64,000 nucleotides of DNA from Knoxdaviesia capensis (Eukaryota; Ascomycota; Sordariomycetes; Microascales; Gondwanamycetaceae): contig LNGK01000008.1 in NCBI GenBank assembly GCA_001510575.1, positions 3,450,267 to 3,514,266 of the forward strand, written 5' to 3'. Both the position numbers and the translations under genes were made by a program. Position 1 is the stretch's first letter. Each line of letters opens with the position of its first letter. Below are positions 33,229-46,300 of this stretch, piece after piece. The notes under the pieces were generated by a model, which ran no database searches, was not told the DNA's origin, and worked only from the letters and a program-made list of their open reading frames with translations.

Positions 33229-35988
33229 CTATCCGCCTTTCTTGCTCCGACTTTTGCGACCCATCGACAACGCTGCCGATCCGACTTCCCCTAAATCCGG
33301 CTCTGGTGAGATATGACTACCCGTGGTCGACAGCAGCGAAATCACCGCCCCGCGCCCTTGCCGAACACTTTCCAGCATCTCGTTGAATGCGCCGACTCTG
33401 ACGGACAACACCCCGCATTCGACATCTGCTTCTTCAGCTCCCTGCGGCTCGTCTGGGCTAACTGGAGCCGAACGAGAATCCCGATCAGGTCCCATCCCGG
33501 CCGGCCAGAACACGGAATGCCTCCGCTTCCGCGATCCGTTTAGAGATGGGTTGGCAACTTCAAGACTGTCTTTGCTGCTGGCAGGATCCGGATCACAACC
33601 GCGCCCTTCTTGTATATGCACAATCTGCTCGTCGGCAAACCCCGGAGTACTGTCAGCTGATGGCCCACGCGCGGCAGTCTCATGTACAGCCGGATTATCA
33701 CCACCGCCCCAAGAGCTGGTACTGTCTTCATGCTCAGGCTCTATAGGAAGAATATCTGGTTTAGTAGCCATTGCGGGGTCCGGTTCTCTGGCTGGGACTA
33801 CCGCAGTCGCTGCTGAAGAAGATGACGGCTTGGGGCGAACTGGAGACGAACGAATCACCATATCTCGGGGTTGAGACTGCGATGATGACTGATCTCGCTC
33901 AGGGCTCGGCGATCGCTGCGGGTCGTGTCGTTGCTGATCTGGGTACTCACGACGGTAGGCTTCTAGCTCTGCGTCATATCTGAAATCAGCACCCGAACAA
34001 AATCGTCCAAAAAGGCCCTCGATCGAGGTTCCTATGACGAAACAAATAGAAGAGACGACTCGTTAATAACTGGAGAAGAACAACATTCCTCAAAAAACAA
34101 ACAGCCATACCATTCTTCACCCAGCCCGCGACACTCTCGGTACACGGCCACACATCCCTCGGCGCGAATATGCGCACAAGATCGCACAGCTCCGGGTAGC
34201 TCGCGTGCCTCGAATACGGGAACGTTATGGTCTGCGGGAGCTCATCGGCGAGCCATTGTGGGCTGGGCTGCGGCTCGCTTCTCCCGGTTTGCGACTGGCG
34301 GATAATTGCGGTCAGAGCAGCTGCAATCGACGTAGACGGCGAGTTCTCGGACTCGATGTCCTCGATGTCGACGCCGAGGTTGATCGTGCGGCCGGTCACG
34401 ACGGATAGTGCCAGGCGCCGAATGTTCTGCTTTATGTCTTCCGAGATGTTCTGCCCCTCACAGATTCTATGTCGCGAACACCGCGTCCGTTGTTAGCTAA
34501 CCGCATAAGAACAGATTCCGCGAAAAGATGGCTCACAGCTTAACGAGATTCTCGACCTCGCCAATGTCGATCCCCTCCAGCTCCGCCGAGTTGTTCAAGT
34601 CTTCAGCACCGCCGCCGATGCCAGCCTCCGCCAGCTCGTACCCGTTTCCCAGGCTGGCCACAGTCGACCGTATAATGACATGAGGCGAGTTGGATAAAGT
34701 CGGACATACGAGCCCCCTTTCGCAGCTGTGAATCCGGACTGACGGGTCCCGTGTAAGACAGCCTCCGTGTGGCGTGTTCCCGCACATGAATCCCACGAGA
34801 CTGGGGGCTTCAGAACAGAGGTGGACCTGCCGCCCAAATGCCGAGTTGGAAGCACGTGTTATCAGAGACATGTAGATTCTGTACTTGTAATCGTCGACGT
34901 GGATCTATGCCGGAAGTGGTGTTAGTGTCTAATTCATCTGCTTTGGATTGGCAGTGAACGAGCCACATACCTTGGAATCAAGCGCTTTTGACAGCGCTAT
35001 CCACACATCTTCGTACCTATACTAATAGTCAGAGAGATACGACAGAAACTATCAGCACCCACTCCTACTCACCCGTACGTCCAGGTATGGAAGTGAAAGA
35101 TAGTGTCCGATGGATATCTAGACACCTTTTGGATCAGATCGGCAATACCCCGCGCCTTGGTTTGGAACGGCACATCGGCAAGGAAGGACGTGTCCAGGTA
35201 AATGGTATCTAGGGTCTTCTGCTTTGACGTGAACTCGATCAAAAGAGGGTTTCGTTCAACCGCATTGACAAACCAGGGCTCAGAGCGGACGTCCCCAGTG
35301 TAAAGGATAGCTTTACCAGATCCTTCGATCACTATCAAGCCAATATTAGTTCCGAAACATTACAGAGAGCCGATGAGAAGATCCGTCTGCAGATACATAC
35401 AAAACATGACTGACCCAGGGCAGTGATTGGCGTCAAACAAAGTCACATATATCTTCCGCCCAGGAGCCAGCTCCAGCTCCGTCCGCGTTTCTAGAGGCAG
35501 GGGTTTCTGGAAGACACGATAGTTAGGTTAGTAGGTATCCGGGACCTGATCCTATAGATATACCGGACATACAACTATGTTGCGCAGGTGCTTATACGTC
35601 TGCTTCCGAGCTTGGAGAATTCCTCTCGCATAGTTCATCCTACAGGGATACCGCTCCAAGTTCAACAGGATTTCTCGGGTGGCTGCTGAACAGTAGACAC
35701 TGCGGTACCTCTGCTATTTTAGCTTCGCCCCGGCTGACAGATAGACATAGACGGGGGAGACTTACAACGGTGATTTCAGCGATTCCAATCCGACCAGGTG
35801 ATCTGTGTGGACATGGCTGAGGAAGCAGGCCAATGGAGGCCGTGCCCTCACATTTCGGAAGTAGTCAACTATCAACGGCAAGTTGGGTTAGATTAGAGAG
35901 TTCCCAGCAAAAAGAAGATTCAAAGTGTTCTCTGGAACATACTGGCGATATCTGGGAATTCAGGGACGATGCCATTGAAAGTTGACAT
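33229..35988 (-). CDS. SNM1/Artemis-type DNA-repair nuclease (metallo-beta-lactamase/beta-CASP)
   Basis: I assemble nine exons: 35988-35943, 35868-35766, 35699-35573, 35506-35401, 35331-35073, 35016-34971, 34904-34537, 34466-34111 and 34031-33229. All eight joins keep frame, for 737 residues. The product belongs to the Pso2/SNM1/Artemis group, which trims DNA ends and crosslinks in the nucleus. Metallo-beta-lactamase motif 2 is HVHTDH at residues 34-39, motif 3 DANHCPG at 117-123 and motif 4 LYTGDVRSEP with Asp141. The beta-CASP part has IYLDTSF, FHFHTWTYGYEDVW, HVDDYKYRIY and YSRHASYPEL at about 436-445. The last 250 or so residues are polar, Ser/Pro-rich and probably disordered, ending in a basic RKSRSKKGG that could act as a nuclear signal. 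No ligase or zinc-finger domain is visible, so Artemis-like is a better fit than yeast Pso2. It is divergent from mlp1, with 700 bp between starts. The exons are short and were split among separate frames; the exon 3 acceptor (35700) is chosen because it restores KSPF-VYCSAATRE. Confidence 0.88.
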
Positions 35989-36688
35989 CGTGGTGGGCAG
36001 AGAAATCAAGTGGTTGAGCTCTGGTAAGCAAAAGCATCATGCCTGCATAATGTATGCACCAAGACAACCTAAGTGAAGGATCAGTAGAACGAGGTGATAA
36101 GTAAGGCGGACAATATCATGCAGTATGTAATTCGAAGTCCTGAAGCAACCACGAAAGAGTGGTGGATAGAGGATGGAAGAGGTCTAGGCAACAACCAAAC
36201 CTAGGGTTTAACCCCACCCGGTTAGTCATGTGGCTAAGCGCCAGCAAAGTGTGGCTGAAATTTTAGCTAACCGTACTTATTATTTTGGTATACAAACAGA
36301 TGCTGGATTATTGTTGAACTTTTTTTTTTTGAGCTTCAAATCTTTTTATAGCTTCACCCAAACATCCACAAACCCATTTGATCTAGAAGAATCAAGAAAT
36401 CAACATCTTCTAGATCAAAACAAACATCCCCCTTAATTATTTCTAGCTTTTTCTTTCATTAATCATCCACGATAATTCCTGGTTTGTGTGTTGTCTTAGA
36501 CCTTGGCAGGTCTAAAATCTCGTCTTTTTCCTTCTCTCTTTCAGCCTTGATCTTCTTTTGTTTTCATCAACCCACGCTATTCTAAGAGATCTCCTCCTTT
36601 CCTCGATTCTTCATTCAAATCAATTTTCCACCCATGTTATCTTCCAATTAACCCGTCAATCGAGTGCAGCCCATATCTGCTTTCTAGT
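35989..36688. promoter_or_regulatory. Shared upstream region of the SNM1-type and mlp1 genes
   Basis: A 700-bp region between two divergent starts that must hold both promoters. A T/C-rich leader precedes the mlp1 start from about 36430. A T run is at about 36320-36330. A 68-codon open frame at 36230-36436 reads across it and has no recognisable relative. Confidence 0.5.
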
Positions 36689-39600
36689 ATGGCGCCTGCC
36701 GCGGTTGATACCGCTTATCTGGCGGGCCATCTTGGTCTTCCAGAGTCGACAATCTCAACACTTCCCTCCGATGCGACCATTGTGTCTCTTCTCCAGGCCG
36801 TGGCCCTCAAAGCGAAAGAGTACGACGATCTCTATGCCGAGAAGCTGCGCGTCGATATCGAGCTCGAAAACGCCGTGATCGGATCCGAATCAAGATGCCA
36901 GAGCTTCAAAACCACCGCTGACAACGCGTTGAAGGAGGTGGGCGAACTTCGACTAAAGCTTCAAGATGAAGGTGCGCACTCTATTGTGATGATGTTGCTG
37001 GTTGATGGAGGTGCTCATGCACCTTCGATTGCGTTTTAGCGCTGCGGGGAGATGGCTAAGTCTTTGGTGCTGGCCAATATTTTTGGCCTTTCCATACTAA
37101 CTACCTGGGCGGGATGCCATGTCTTGTCGCTGATAGAATCAACGCGTCTATCTCTGCAGAACGAACTGCAAAGCCTCAAATCATCTTATGCCGATGCCGA
37201 ATCGGAAATAAAAACCCTTCGCGATCGCGTTGAGTCACTCCAAGAGACCGGCCGCGCCAACCTCGCCCTGTTCGAGTCGAGAAACGTCCGCGAGCGCGAA
37301 CTCTCTGATGAGCTTGCAAATCTTCACCAGAAGAATGTACAGCTCAACAAGGAGCTGGTGACCCTCCAGCAAACCACCCAGGCCGCCCAAACCGCCGCCA
37401 ACACCGCGAAGTACCGATCGGAAATGCTGCAGCAACAGCTCGATATGGCGCAGAAGAACAGCGAATGGCTCGAGAACGAGGTCAAGACCAAGTCCCAGGA
37501 GGCTCTCAAGTACCGCAAGGAGAAGGGTGCCCGCGTGACTGAACTGCAACGCGAAAACGAAGATGCCCGTTCCGAAATCGAATCCCTCAAGCGAACTGAC
37601 CAGCAGCTGCGCGAGCGCCTCGACGCTGCCCAGAAAAAGGCGGATGAAGCCATGGCCAATGTTCAACGCCAACAGGAAGCCTTTGCTCGGACCGAGGAGA
37701 GCTACAAGCAAGAACTCGAGAACCAGAAGCGACTCGTGGAGATGTCTGATCAACTGGCGCGCAAACACCAAACCCGCCTTCACGATGTTGAGCTCGACAA
37801 GGAACGCTTCCGTGACGAGTACGACAAGGTCATTGGCACGGTCCAAGCCGATCTTCAGAAGGAGCGACAACTTGTCACCGAGTTGGAGGAGAAGCTCTCG
37901 CAGATGGAATCTCAGGTCGACGAGCTGCAGGTCCGGCTCGAGCAGCGGCCGAATCCCGATGAGCTGCCTAGAACGCCACGCGCAAACGGATCCGGCACCC
38001 TGGGCCGCGCGATGTCACCTTTTGCGACACCCGGCTCCATCCGCAGCCGCGTCGGAATGACCTCGACCCAGGCGGTTGAGGAGTTGTACAAGACGAAGGG
38101 CCTGCTGAAGACTGAGCAGAGACGTTGTGAGCAGCTGACCGAGGAACTCGACAATGTTATGGCTATGCTCGAGGCCAAGGCTCCTCAGATCAACGAACTG
38201 CAGGACGAGAACGAGGCTCTGAAGGCTGAGTTGGAGCGCATCTCGGAGCTCTCGACCCAGAATTTCGAAGAGCGCGACACCGCCCAACGCGCGGCTCGCA
38301 AGGCCCAGTCGGCCCTGTCAACGGCACAGGCCGAAGCGAAGATTCTTCGCAGCCAACTTCGCGATCTCAGCACCCAGATCCAGATGCTCCTTTTCAACAT
38401 GCACGCACGTGAGAAGGGTCTTGAGCAGCTCACCGAGCAAGAGAAGTACCGTTTCAATCAGCTCGCAAAGGGTGAGGTCACAGAGAACGCCCTTGCCGAC
38501 ATGTCCGACACGCATCAGTTCATCACCCAGAAATTTGTGGTCTTCAAGGACATCATGGAACTGCAGACCAAGAACCAGGAGCTGCTGCGTTTGACCCGGG
38601 AGCTGGCCGAGCAGATGGAGAGCGAAGAGGCTATGGCTGCGAAGAGCAAGGCCGTGGCCGATCACAAAGCTGTCCACCAGCTTGAGCAGGAACTCGTCAG
38701 CCTTGCCGACGAAGCCAAGTCTCTCAAGACGACTATGGAGAGCTACAAGGCCGAGCGCGACATGTTCCGTCGCCTGCTGCAACAGAAGGCTAATGCTGGT
38801 GAGCTTGCCTCTATCCTGGGCAGCCCCGACGGAGACCACCACCGCTCTCCTCTCGCTAGTATCGAGAATGACGAGGCCGTGTCCCGAGTCGCGATCCAGC
38901 AACTGCAGTCTTCGTTTGATAACTTCCGCGAAGAGCAAACATCCGTGCGCGTGACAATGCAAAACCAGATCAAGCAACTCTCTACCGAGAAGAACGGCCT
39001 CCAGTCCGAAGTGGCCAAGCTGTCGAGCCAGTTGACGCTCGCCTCTGAGCGCTATGATATGCTCCATTCCAACTTCACCGCTACCCAGAAAGAGATGTCT
39101 GAGATCCAGCGCCGCAACCAGTCTCTATCTGAGACTGCCGCCAAGCAGGAAATCCGTACCCAACAGGTGGCTGAGGAGCTTGTGGATGCCCGTGGTCTTT
39201 TGGAGAGCATGCGCAGCGAGGCTGCTAACCTCAAGGCCGAGAAGAAGCTGTGGAAGGATATCCAAGGGCGCCTTAGCAAGGACAACGAGTCGCTGATGGA
39301 GGAGAAGGCACGGTTGAATGCCCTATTGGCTAGCCAGCAGTCTCTTATCAGCGAGAAGGATATTGCCGAATCCGAGTCTAGACGCAAGGCTCAGGCCCGG
39401 ATTGAGACGCTTGAAACCGAGCTGTCTGCCGCGAAGCAGAACCTCGCCAAGGAGATGGAAGACGGCAAGCAATTGCAGCTGCGGAAGGAGTTTGAGACTC
39501 GCGAGTCCCAAAAGCGCATCGATGACCTTACCAAGGCGCTGTCCCTGCTTCGCGAGGAGCATGCTACCGTCAAAACTGCTCGCGATCATCTCCAGGCTCG

Positions 39601-42600
39601 TGCGGACGAGCTTGCCATCAACCTCCGTAACGCCGAGGAGCGTGCTGGCCGCCTTGCGCCCAGACCGACACCCCGCCCCGGCACCATGCCGGCTGCCGAG
39701 ACTGCTGCTGCGGCTGCCGCTACTGCTAACACCATCGACGAAGACGGCGAGCAACAAATTCTCGACCTGCAGAACGAAATCTCGGATCTTAAGCGGGACG
39801 TCGATCTGGCGAAATCGCAGCTAGAGGTTGCCCAGGCTCAGGCTGAGCAATACAAAAAGATCAGCCAGGACGCCGAGGAGGCACTCGAGGACATTGCGCA
39901 GTCCCAGGAGCTACTCCGCGAGGAGACCGACAATGTGCTTGCCGAGCGCGAGGGCCGCATCAAGGAGCTTGAGCAGCGGCTGGAGGATCTGTCTTCAGAG
40001 CTGGCACGCACCAACTCGGAGCTATCTGTTGTGCGTGATTCCCAGAATGAGATCAGCCGGCGGTACGACGACGAGAAGGGTATCCTGGAAGAGGAGGTTC
40101 GCCGGCTCAAGGAAGAGGCTGACCGCCACAACGAGGAGAAGAAGTTCCACCAGCAAGATCTCCGGGAGCAAGCCAAGATTGCTGCGCAGGCTCAGGCAGA
40201 TTACGAACAAGAGCTTGTCAAGCACGCCGAGGCCGCCAAGATTGTGCAGACCCTGCGCGCTGAGTACAACCAGCTCAAGAACGAATCCTCGTCTCTCCGG
40301 TCTGCGGCGGAGTCCGCACGTGTTGCTCTCGCCCAGAGTGAGACTTCATGGGAGGAGCGCCGGTCGCAGATGGAGAAGGAGATTGCCGAGCTTGCGGCGC
40401 GCCGCGAAGATACGAACCAGCAGAACCGTCTTCTCCACCAGCAGCTCGAGAGTGTTACGCAGCAAATCTCGGCTCTGCAGCAGAACAGGGTTTCGTCTGG
40501 CGAGGCTGCCGATGCGGCTGCGGGTAGCGGTGGTCCGGAGGTTGATGGCCTCCGCGAACTTAACAGCTACCTGCGCCGCGAGAAGGATATTCTTGAGATC
40601 CAGTATGACCTGAAGCTCCAGGAGTCGCGCCGCCTTCAGCAGACTCTGGAGTATACACAGACCCAGCTCGATGAGACTCGCCTCAAGCTCGATCAGGAGC
40701 GTCGGGCCCAAGTCGACGGCAACAAGTCCTCTGTGTCTCACCAGGAGCTAATGTCCAAGCTCAACGAGCTGAACCTGTACCGCGAAAGCAGCGCGACACT
40801 GCGCAACGAGCTGGCACAGGCGCGGACCGAGCTGACGCAGCGAAACGAGACAATATCTGAACTCCAATCCAAGATTGCCCCCATCGAGGCCACGATCATG
40901 GAATTACAGACCCAGAAGACCTACCTTGAGGAGGAAGTCCGCCAGATCCAGGAGGACCGCGACCGGTGGCAGAAGCGCACGGAGGGCATTCTTACTAAGT
41001 ATGGCCGCATCGATCCCGCCGAAATGGACCAACTCAAGACGTCAATTTCGGAGCTCGAGGCCGAGCGCGACCTGCTGAAGCAGGAGGTCGAGCCGCTCCG
41101 CGTGCGGACCCAGGAGTTTGAGGTCACACTTGAGGCAGAGCGAGCCAAGTGGACGGAGACGCGCGAAAAGATTGTTGCCCAGGCTAAGGAACGCTCGCGT
41201 AAGCTTACGGGCGAGAAGAATGAGGCAATTCAGCGCGGAAAAGAGGTTATGGAGCAGCTGACCAGCACTCGGAGCGAGCTGGAGGCTGAACGCCAGCGAG
41301 TGGCGGATTGTGAGCGCCAGATCACCGAGTTCCAGATGCAGGTCGCTGCCCTTCGCGAAGAGGCTGCCGCCAGCATTGGTGCTGTTGATGCACCTACTCC
41401 TAGCCCGATTCCGGTTGCCACACCGACAACACCCGCGGCCACCCCGACTCCCGCTCCCGAGAGCAACAGCAATGCCCAGATTGTCATCCAACAGCTAGAG
41501 GAGCGGCTTGCTACAGCAACGTACGAGTTGCAGGCCGTCACCGCACAGCACGCTAATGCCGTGCAAGAGTTGGAGTCTCTCCGCAGCCAGCTGCAAGCTT
41601 CGACCACCGAGCGCGATGAGGCCTTGCAGCGTCTTGCCCAAGCTCCGCAACCCACAGACGCAGCAGCAGAGGATGGCGAGATCACCATGGCCGGAACGAC
41701 AACCAATGGCGACCACAGCACGCCAGCGCTATCTGAAGAGGAGCGCAAGGAGCTCGAGAGCCGTATTGCTAGTGCGGAAGAGCGCGCGGCGGAGGCTGAG
41801 CAAAAAGCCGCTGATGTGGAGCAGAAGATCCAAGAGACCATCAAGCAGCGCAGCGACAAGATGCGCGAGGCCCTCAACACCAAGCTCAAGGAGTCGCGGC
41901 AGAAGATCGAAGACGACTTCAAAATCAAGCTGGAGCAGGAGCGTGTTATCTGGCTGGCAGAGCATGGTGCTTCGTCGGCTCCTGCGCCCGTTCCTGCATC
42001 TTCCGGCATGCCGGAAACCCCTTCGAAGCCCTCGGTGCCCCCGCTAGCCACTGCTGCCGGCCAGCCCCAGCAGGCTGTCCCCAGCACGCCGATTGTTACC
42101 GGAACCCCGACAATCTCCAACACGCCGCTCTCAACCGACCTGGCCAACCTCAGCGACGCCGACATTCGAAAGTTCCTCCAACTGAATCCCACGGTCCGCA
42201 GCATAATGGGCGCCAACCTTAAGAAGAAGGTCGAGCAGGAGTCGGCGCGCGTGCGCACGGAGCTGGAGCAGACACTCAAGGCCGAGTTCGACAGCAAGGT
42301 GTCGCAGGCGCGCGAGCAGGGCCAGATGATGGAGTCGAAGAAGAGCACAGTGCGGATAAACATGATGGAGAACAAATTTAAGGTTTCGCAGTTCAAGCTT
42401 GGTCTTGTCGAGACTGCTGCCAAGGAGACTCCGGCTCGACCTGTTGGAGAGGTGTGGACTGAGGTCAAGGATCAGCGGCCGCCGCCGACTGTGCAGGCGC
42501 CGGCGATTGTTCGCACGGCATCCCAGGGTGGAGGACCCGGTAGCGGTCCGGCTTCGCCTTCGATTGGAGGCCCCGGCCGACCGCAGCCCGGCGGACCCGC

Positions 42601-43333
42601 TGGTGCCCAGTCTGGCACACCGGCCCGACCCGTTGGCGGAATTCCTCAGGCTAAGCCGCCCGTGGCACTTCCAGTGGCAGTTCCCTCCCCGGCCCCGGCC
42701 CAAACTGGCCCGTCTGGCCCGTCTGGCCCATCGGCCATCTCTGGACCGCCTAGCAATATCCCTAACCCATTTTCAGCCTCTACCCACGCCCCCGGGGCCG
42801 TGAATAACATGCCCAATCCGTTCCACAACCCATTCAGCGCTCCTACTCCGCAGCCTCAACAGGGCCAACAGACCGGCGCGCCTGCATCTCATATCCCGCA
42901 CCCTGGCCAACACCACGGGCAAGCCAAGCCTGGCTCCGGCGGTCCGCAATCAGGCCAGGCACCTGGCGGCGGCCCCGCAGCCGGCGGCCAGCTCGGCCCG
43001 GCGCCCAGCTCGCTGCCCCAGCCACCCCAGCGTAGCGGTCTGCCGATGATGCGTGGTGGCGGTGGCGCAAACAACCAACGTGGCGGCCGCGGCGGTCGTG
43101 GCGGATACGTCCCTCCGGGCCAGCGTGCGGCGTCCGGTAGTGGCGGACCCGCTGAGCGTGGAGGCGCCAGTATGCGCGGACGCGGGGGAGCAGTTGCGGC
43201 CGTTGCGGCAGCGGCTGCCGCCAACAACGCGATGAATCCCGGCGCGGCGGATTTTCAGCCGGGTGCGAAGCGACCGAGAGGCGACTCGGAGGTTGGAGGT
43301 GGAGCGAAGCGCGCGCGAGGAGGCGCGCATTAG
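36689..43333 (+). CDS. mlp1: Nuclear-basket coiled-coil protein Mlp1/TPR
   Basis: Exon 36689-36971, intron 36972-37136 (donor GTGCGC, acceptor GATAG, phase 1), exon 37137-43333, for 2159 residues, the size expected for this family. The protein forms the inner basket of the nuclear pore and acts in mRNA surveillance, chromatin tethering and SUMO-protease docking. Residues from about 60 to 1750 are almost continuous heptad coiled coil rich in Glu, Lys, Arg, Gln and Leu. The TPR/Mlp signature WLENEVKTKSQEALKYRKEK (exon 2) and RRCEQLTEELDNVMAMLEAK are visible. The tail from about residue 1780 is Pro/Gly/Ala-rich and disordered. It contains three NPF tripeptides, an RGG-type block (GGRGGRGGYVPPG) and a basic terminus AKRPRGD..AKRARGG that looks like a nuclear localisation signal. 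The donor GTGCGC is weaker than GTAAGT, but the acceptor chosen restores frame (KLQDE-ESTRLSLQNEL). Antisense frames in it, for example 42468-41230, are shadows. Confidence 0.93.
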
Positions 43334-46300
43334 AAGAGTTTTGTTTCAAGCCTACGATGGGGAGGAGAAAATCAGTACTTTTTTCTTTTTCTATTTCAAT
43401 TTTCTTTTTCTATTGTGTCGGTGTTCTCTCTTGGACCAGGTGGTTGTTTCTTGACTTTGCTCGGATCGTTTTTTTTTTCTTAACTCTTGTAACATCTGGT
43501 GGACCCGTTCGTGTGATTTTGATCTTTTGGGCTTTTTGTTTCTTGTACTGGGTTCTGTGTGTTATCTTCTGCTGGTTCTTCTAAAACTACCTACGTTTAC
43601 GTCCCTTTTCTCTTTCTGTGTACTTTTCAGACTTTTTTCTTTTCTATCTACCTGTTTTGCTTCCTAATCTTGCTTCTTTCAAGTTCCGTGAGGTGTCCAA
43701 TGGAGTTTTGCTTTGGGGGCTGGCTATTTTCTCTGCCTGTACTTGAAGCTCGGTTGTTGTCCGTCTTGCATGAGAATCATTTTTTTTGCCTTGGGGTGTA
43801 AAAGGGGGAGAGGAGTACTCTAAATTGACTGATTTGCTTGCTACATTCCATCTCACCTGTGATTCTCCTATGTCAACCACCCTCGAAAACCCTTTCGTGA
43901 CTGTACTATAACCGCCGTTCTCTGATGAGGCTTGCCCCTCGAACGGCCCCTTCCACCTAAAACTCCCCAGAACTTGCGGTGTACCATTCCCAACATCTAA
44001 CACCCGCCATCAAGCTTGTGTAACACCATCCACCTAGGATAACCTCCCAGAGGGCTTCACCCAAATCGACCCCTCTTGCCATTTTTCTTGTCATGAGGAT
44101 ATACCCAGTGTGACTCCCACTTAGCCAATCCTGCTTGCGTATCGTATCCCAAGACACTTCTGCCATAAATGTAGCTTCCCGTGTCAGTAGCTCTGTACGA
44201 CGGCTTCCTGCCATTTTCCTGTGCAACACTCGTGTTGCACGTAGCCGCACCTGAGTCTCTCACCGCCTCGTTAGCACCGGAGGGGGGTGCATCCATCAGA
44301 TCCAGCTAAGAGGGGAGAGATACGAACTCGCAAGTTTATTTCCATCGCAAACTATCGCCAGTATTCCTAACTGGCCCCTCAACACACGCTGTTCTTCGTG
44401 ATGTTTTGGGAGATGATCATCACCACAGTCCTTTGGAATGACTAAAACAAACCCTCCGTGACGGCCCGCTCCCGTACGGGCGGCACGGCCAATGTTGCCA
44501 AGGTTTTTGCGGAGGGAAGGTGGGGACGGACTTAAGTCTAAAAAACCAGCAAACTGGCAGGAGTGAGGCGGAAGCACCCAACACCTAGAAAACACCTCAA
44601 TGGGGGTGTAGTGGAACTGTGACTTCCCTTCTCTCCTCTTCTTGCTGACTTGTTTTCTGTTCGTCTCTCATTCGCTTTAGTAAAGTCTATTTTTAATTCT
44701 CATTTTATATTAATATATATATATATATATATACTATCTATCCCGTCCTTTTTTTTTTTTTTTTCTTGTTTCTCTTTCATCTTCCCACCTCCAAAGTCTG
44801 TGGAGACCGGCCGACATCCTCACAGTTTCCCACCACCCACCATGCAAAGAATACCTTGATGTACTTGCAAGAAAAGTCCAACCAGGGTTGGCTTCGGCCT
44901 CTTCAATCTCTTGCCAGATTTGGACAAGAATTGGCACACTGTCCAAACTTGTTGCTGCGTGTGTGGTCGAACGACGGTCCTGTTTCCACTGGGACCCTGG
45001 GGCTAGCCAGACCTTCAGGTGCACGCCCCTATATGTGAGGTCACGTATAGAGCGTCTAGATGCCTTGAGAGGTATTCGAAGGCGGTCTGTGTTTCTGAGA
45101 AATCACTTCAGATGAAAAACAGAAAAGAAAAGGCCTGTTGTCCCATAACACCACATATGGGAAAGGGGGCGGGGCGTGTGCTTGGTCCTTGATTGCGGCC
45201 TTACACTCCCCTCGGCGTGCAGAGTGTGTGTCGTTCGTTCAGCCCCTGGCTCTTCTCGTGAGTGTCTTGTTTGTACCAAACAGCGAGCTCTTGAGGTGAC
45301 TGCAGTCAACGGAACCCATTCGGCCGTCCCAGATTGTAAGAGACAAACACACACACACACCCACCACGGCCAGCCACCCCGAGCCGGGAACAAAAGAATA
45401 AAACCAAGAAGAAAAATAGAATAAAACGAAAAAGGTGGGGGCAGTCTCATGCACGAGGGGCTCTCTAGTTGTCCCGCGGAATTCTACACCTTGCCTGTTA
45501 GCTCTGCCACGCGATGTCGTTTCTCTGTAGGCGTGCTTTATTTCTCCCTCTCTCTCCAATTCTCCGTCTCTTCATCTCTTCCCCTAGAGCAGAGTCTCTG
45601 TTTTTTTTTTCTGTATCCGGGTTTTCTGTTCGTTATCAGACCAACCTAGTGCGAAAGTCTGCTTACACCCACACCGCATTTCATGTGCGTCCTGCCAGCT
45701 ACTGCACATATTGGCACTTGCTCCGTATATAACTTTCATACGGCCTTCGTTTGCCTTTTCAGCTTTTCCCTTGCTGCAAGTCACGATTTCCTCGCCGTGC
45801 TATTTTTACTCCAAAGTCCTAGTCGAACACGCTCCAGATACGGGCTGGCCCAAGATATGTCTGTCGGTCGGCACGGGAAAATAGAAGAAAACATCCAAAA
45901 CCCTTGCTCTTCTCTCTCTCATTTCCCCCCGCAGTGGTGATAGTGATAGAGAATTGGCGAAGATACATGAAGCTATCCCGGATTAAGACACAATGTCCCC
46001 CGGAAACTTCCTCCTCGTGGGCGATTGCTGCTTCTCACAGCCATAAACAAAGAAAGAAATTATACTTTTCCAATGTTCCTCGCCCAAAAGAATTTCCGTT
46101 CTGGCTCACATTCAACGGCAAGTCCGTCTATGTCCGGCGCTCCACTTCTGATAACACAGCAGTTCTTCAGAAAACTTTACGCACACACACACACAAACAC
46201 ACATTTGGTGTGTTGCAACACAGTCGAGTGAGCCAGGGTTTGGTGGTGTGAATGATCTCCAATGCTTTCCTCAACTGAAAATCTAAGTCGATCATAACAA

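Noticed and set aside
36230..36436. 68-codon frame starting MAKRQQSVAEILAN
   Set aside because: Lies in the divergent promoter, soon runs into a T tract, and matches nothing I recognise.
41230..42468. 412-codon antisense frame within mlp1
   Set aside because: Complement of coiled-coil codons, Ser-rich without motifs; the sense strand clearly encodes Mlp1/TPR.
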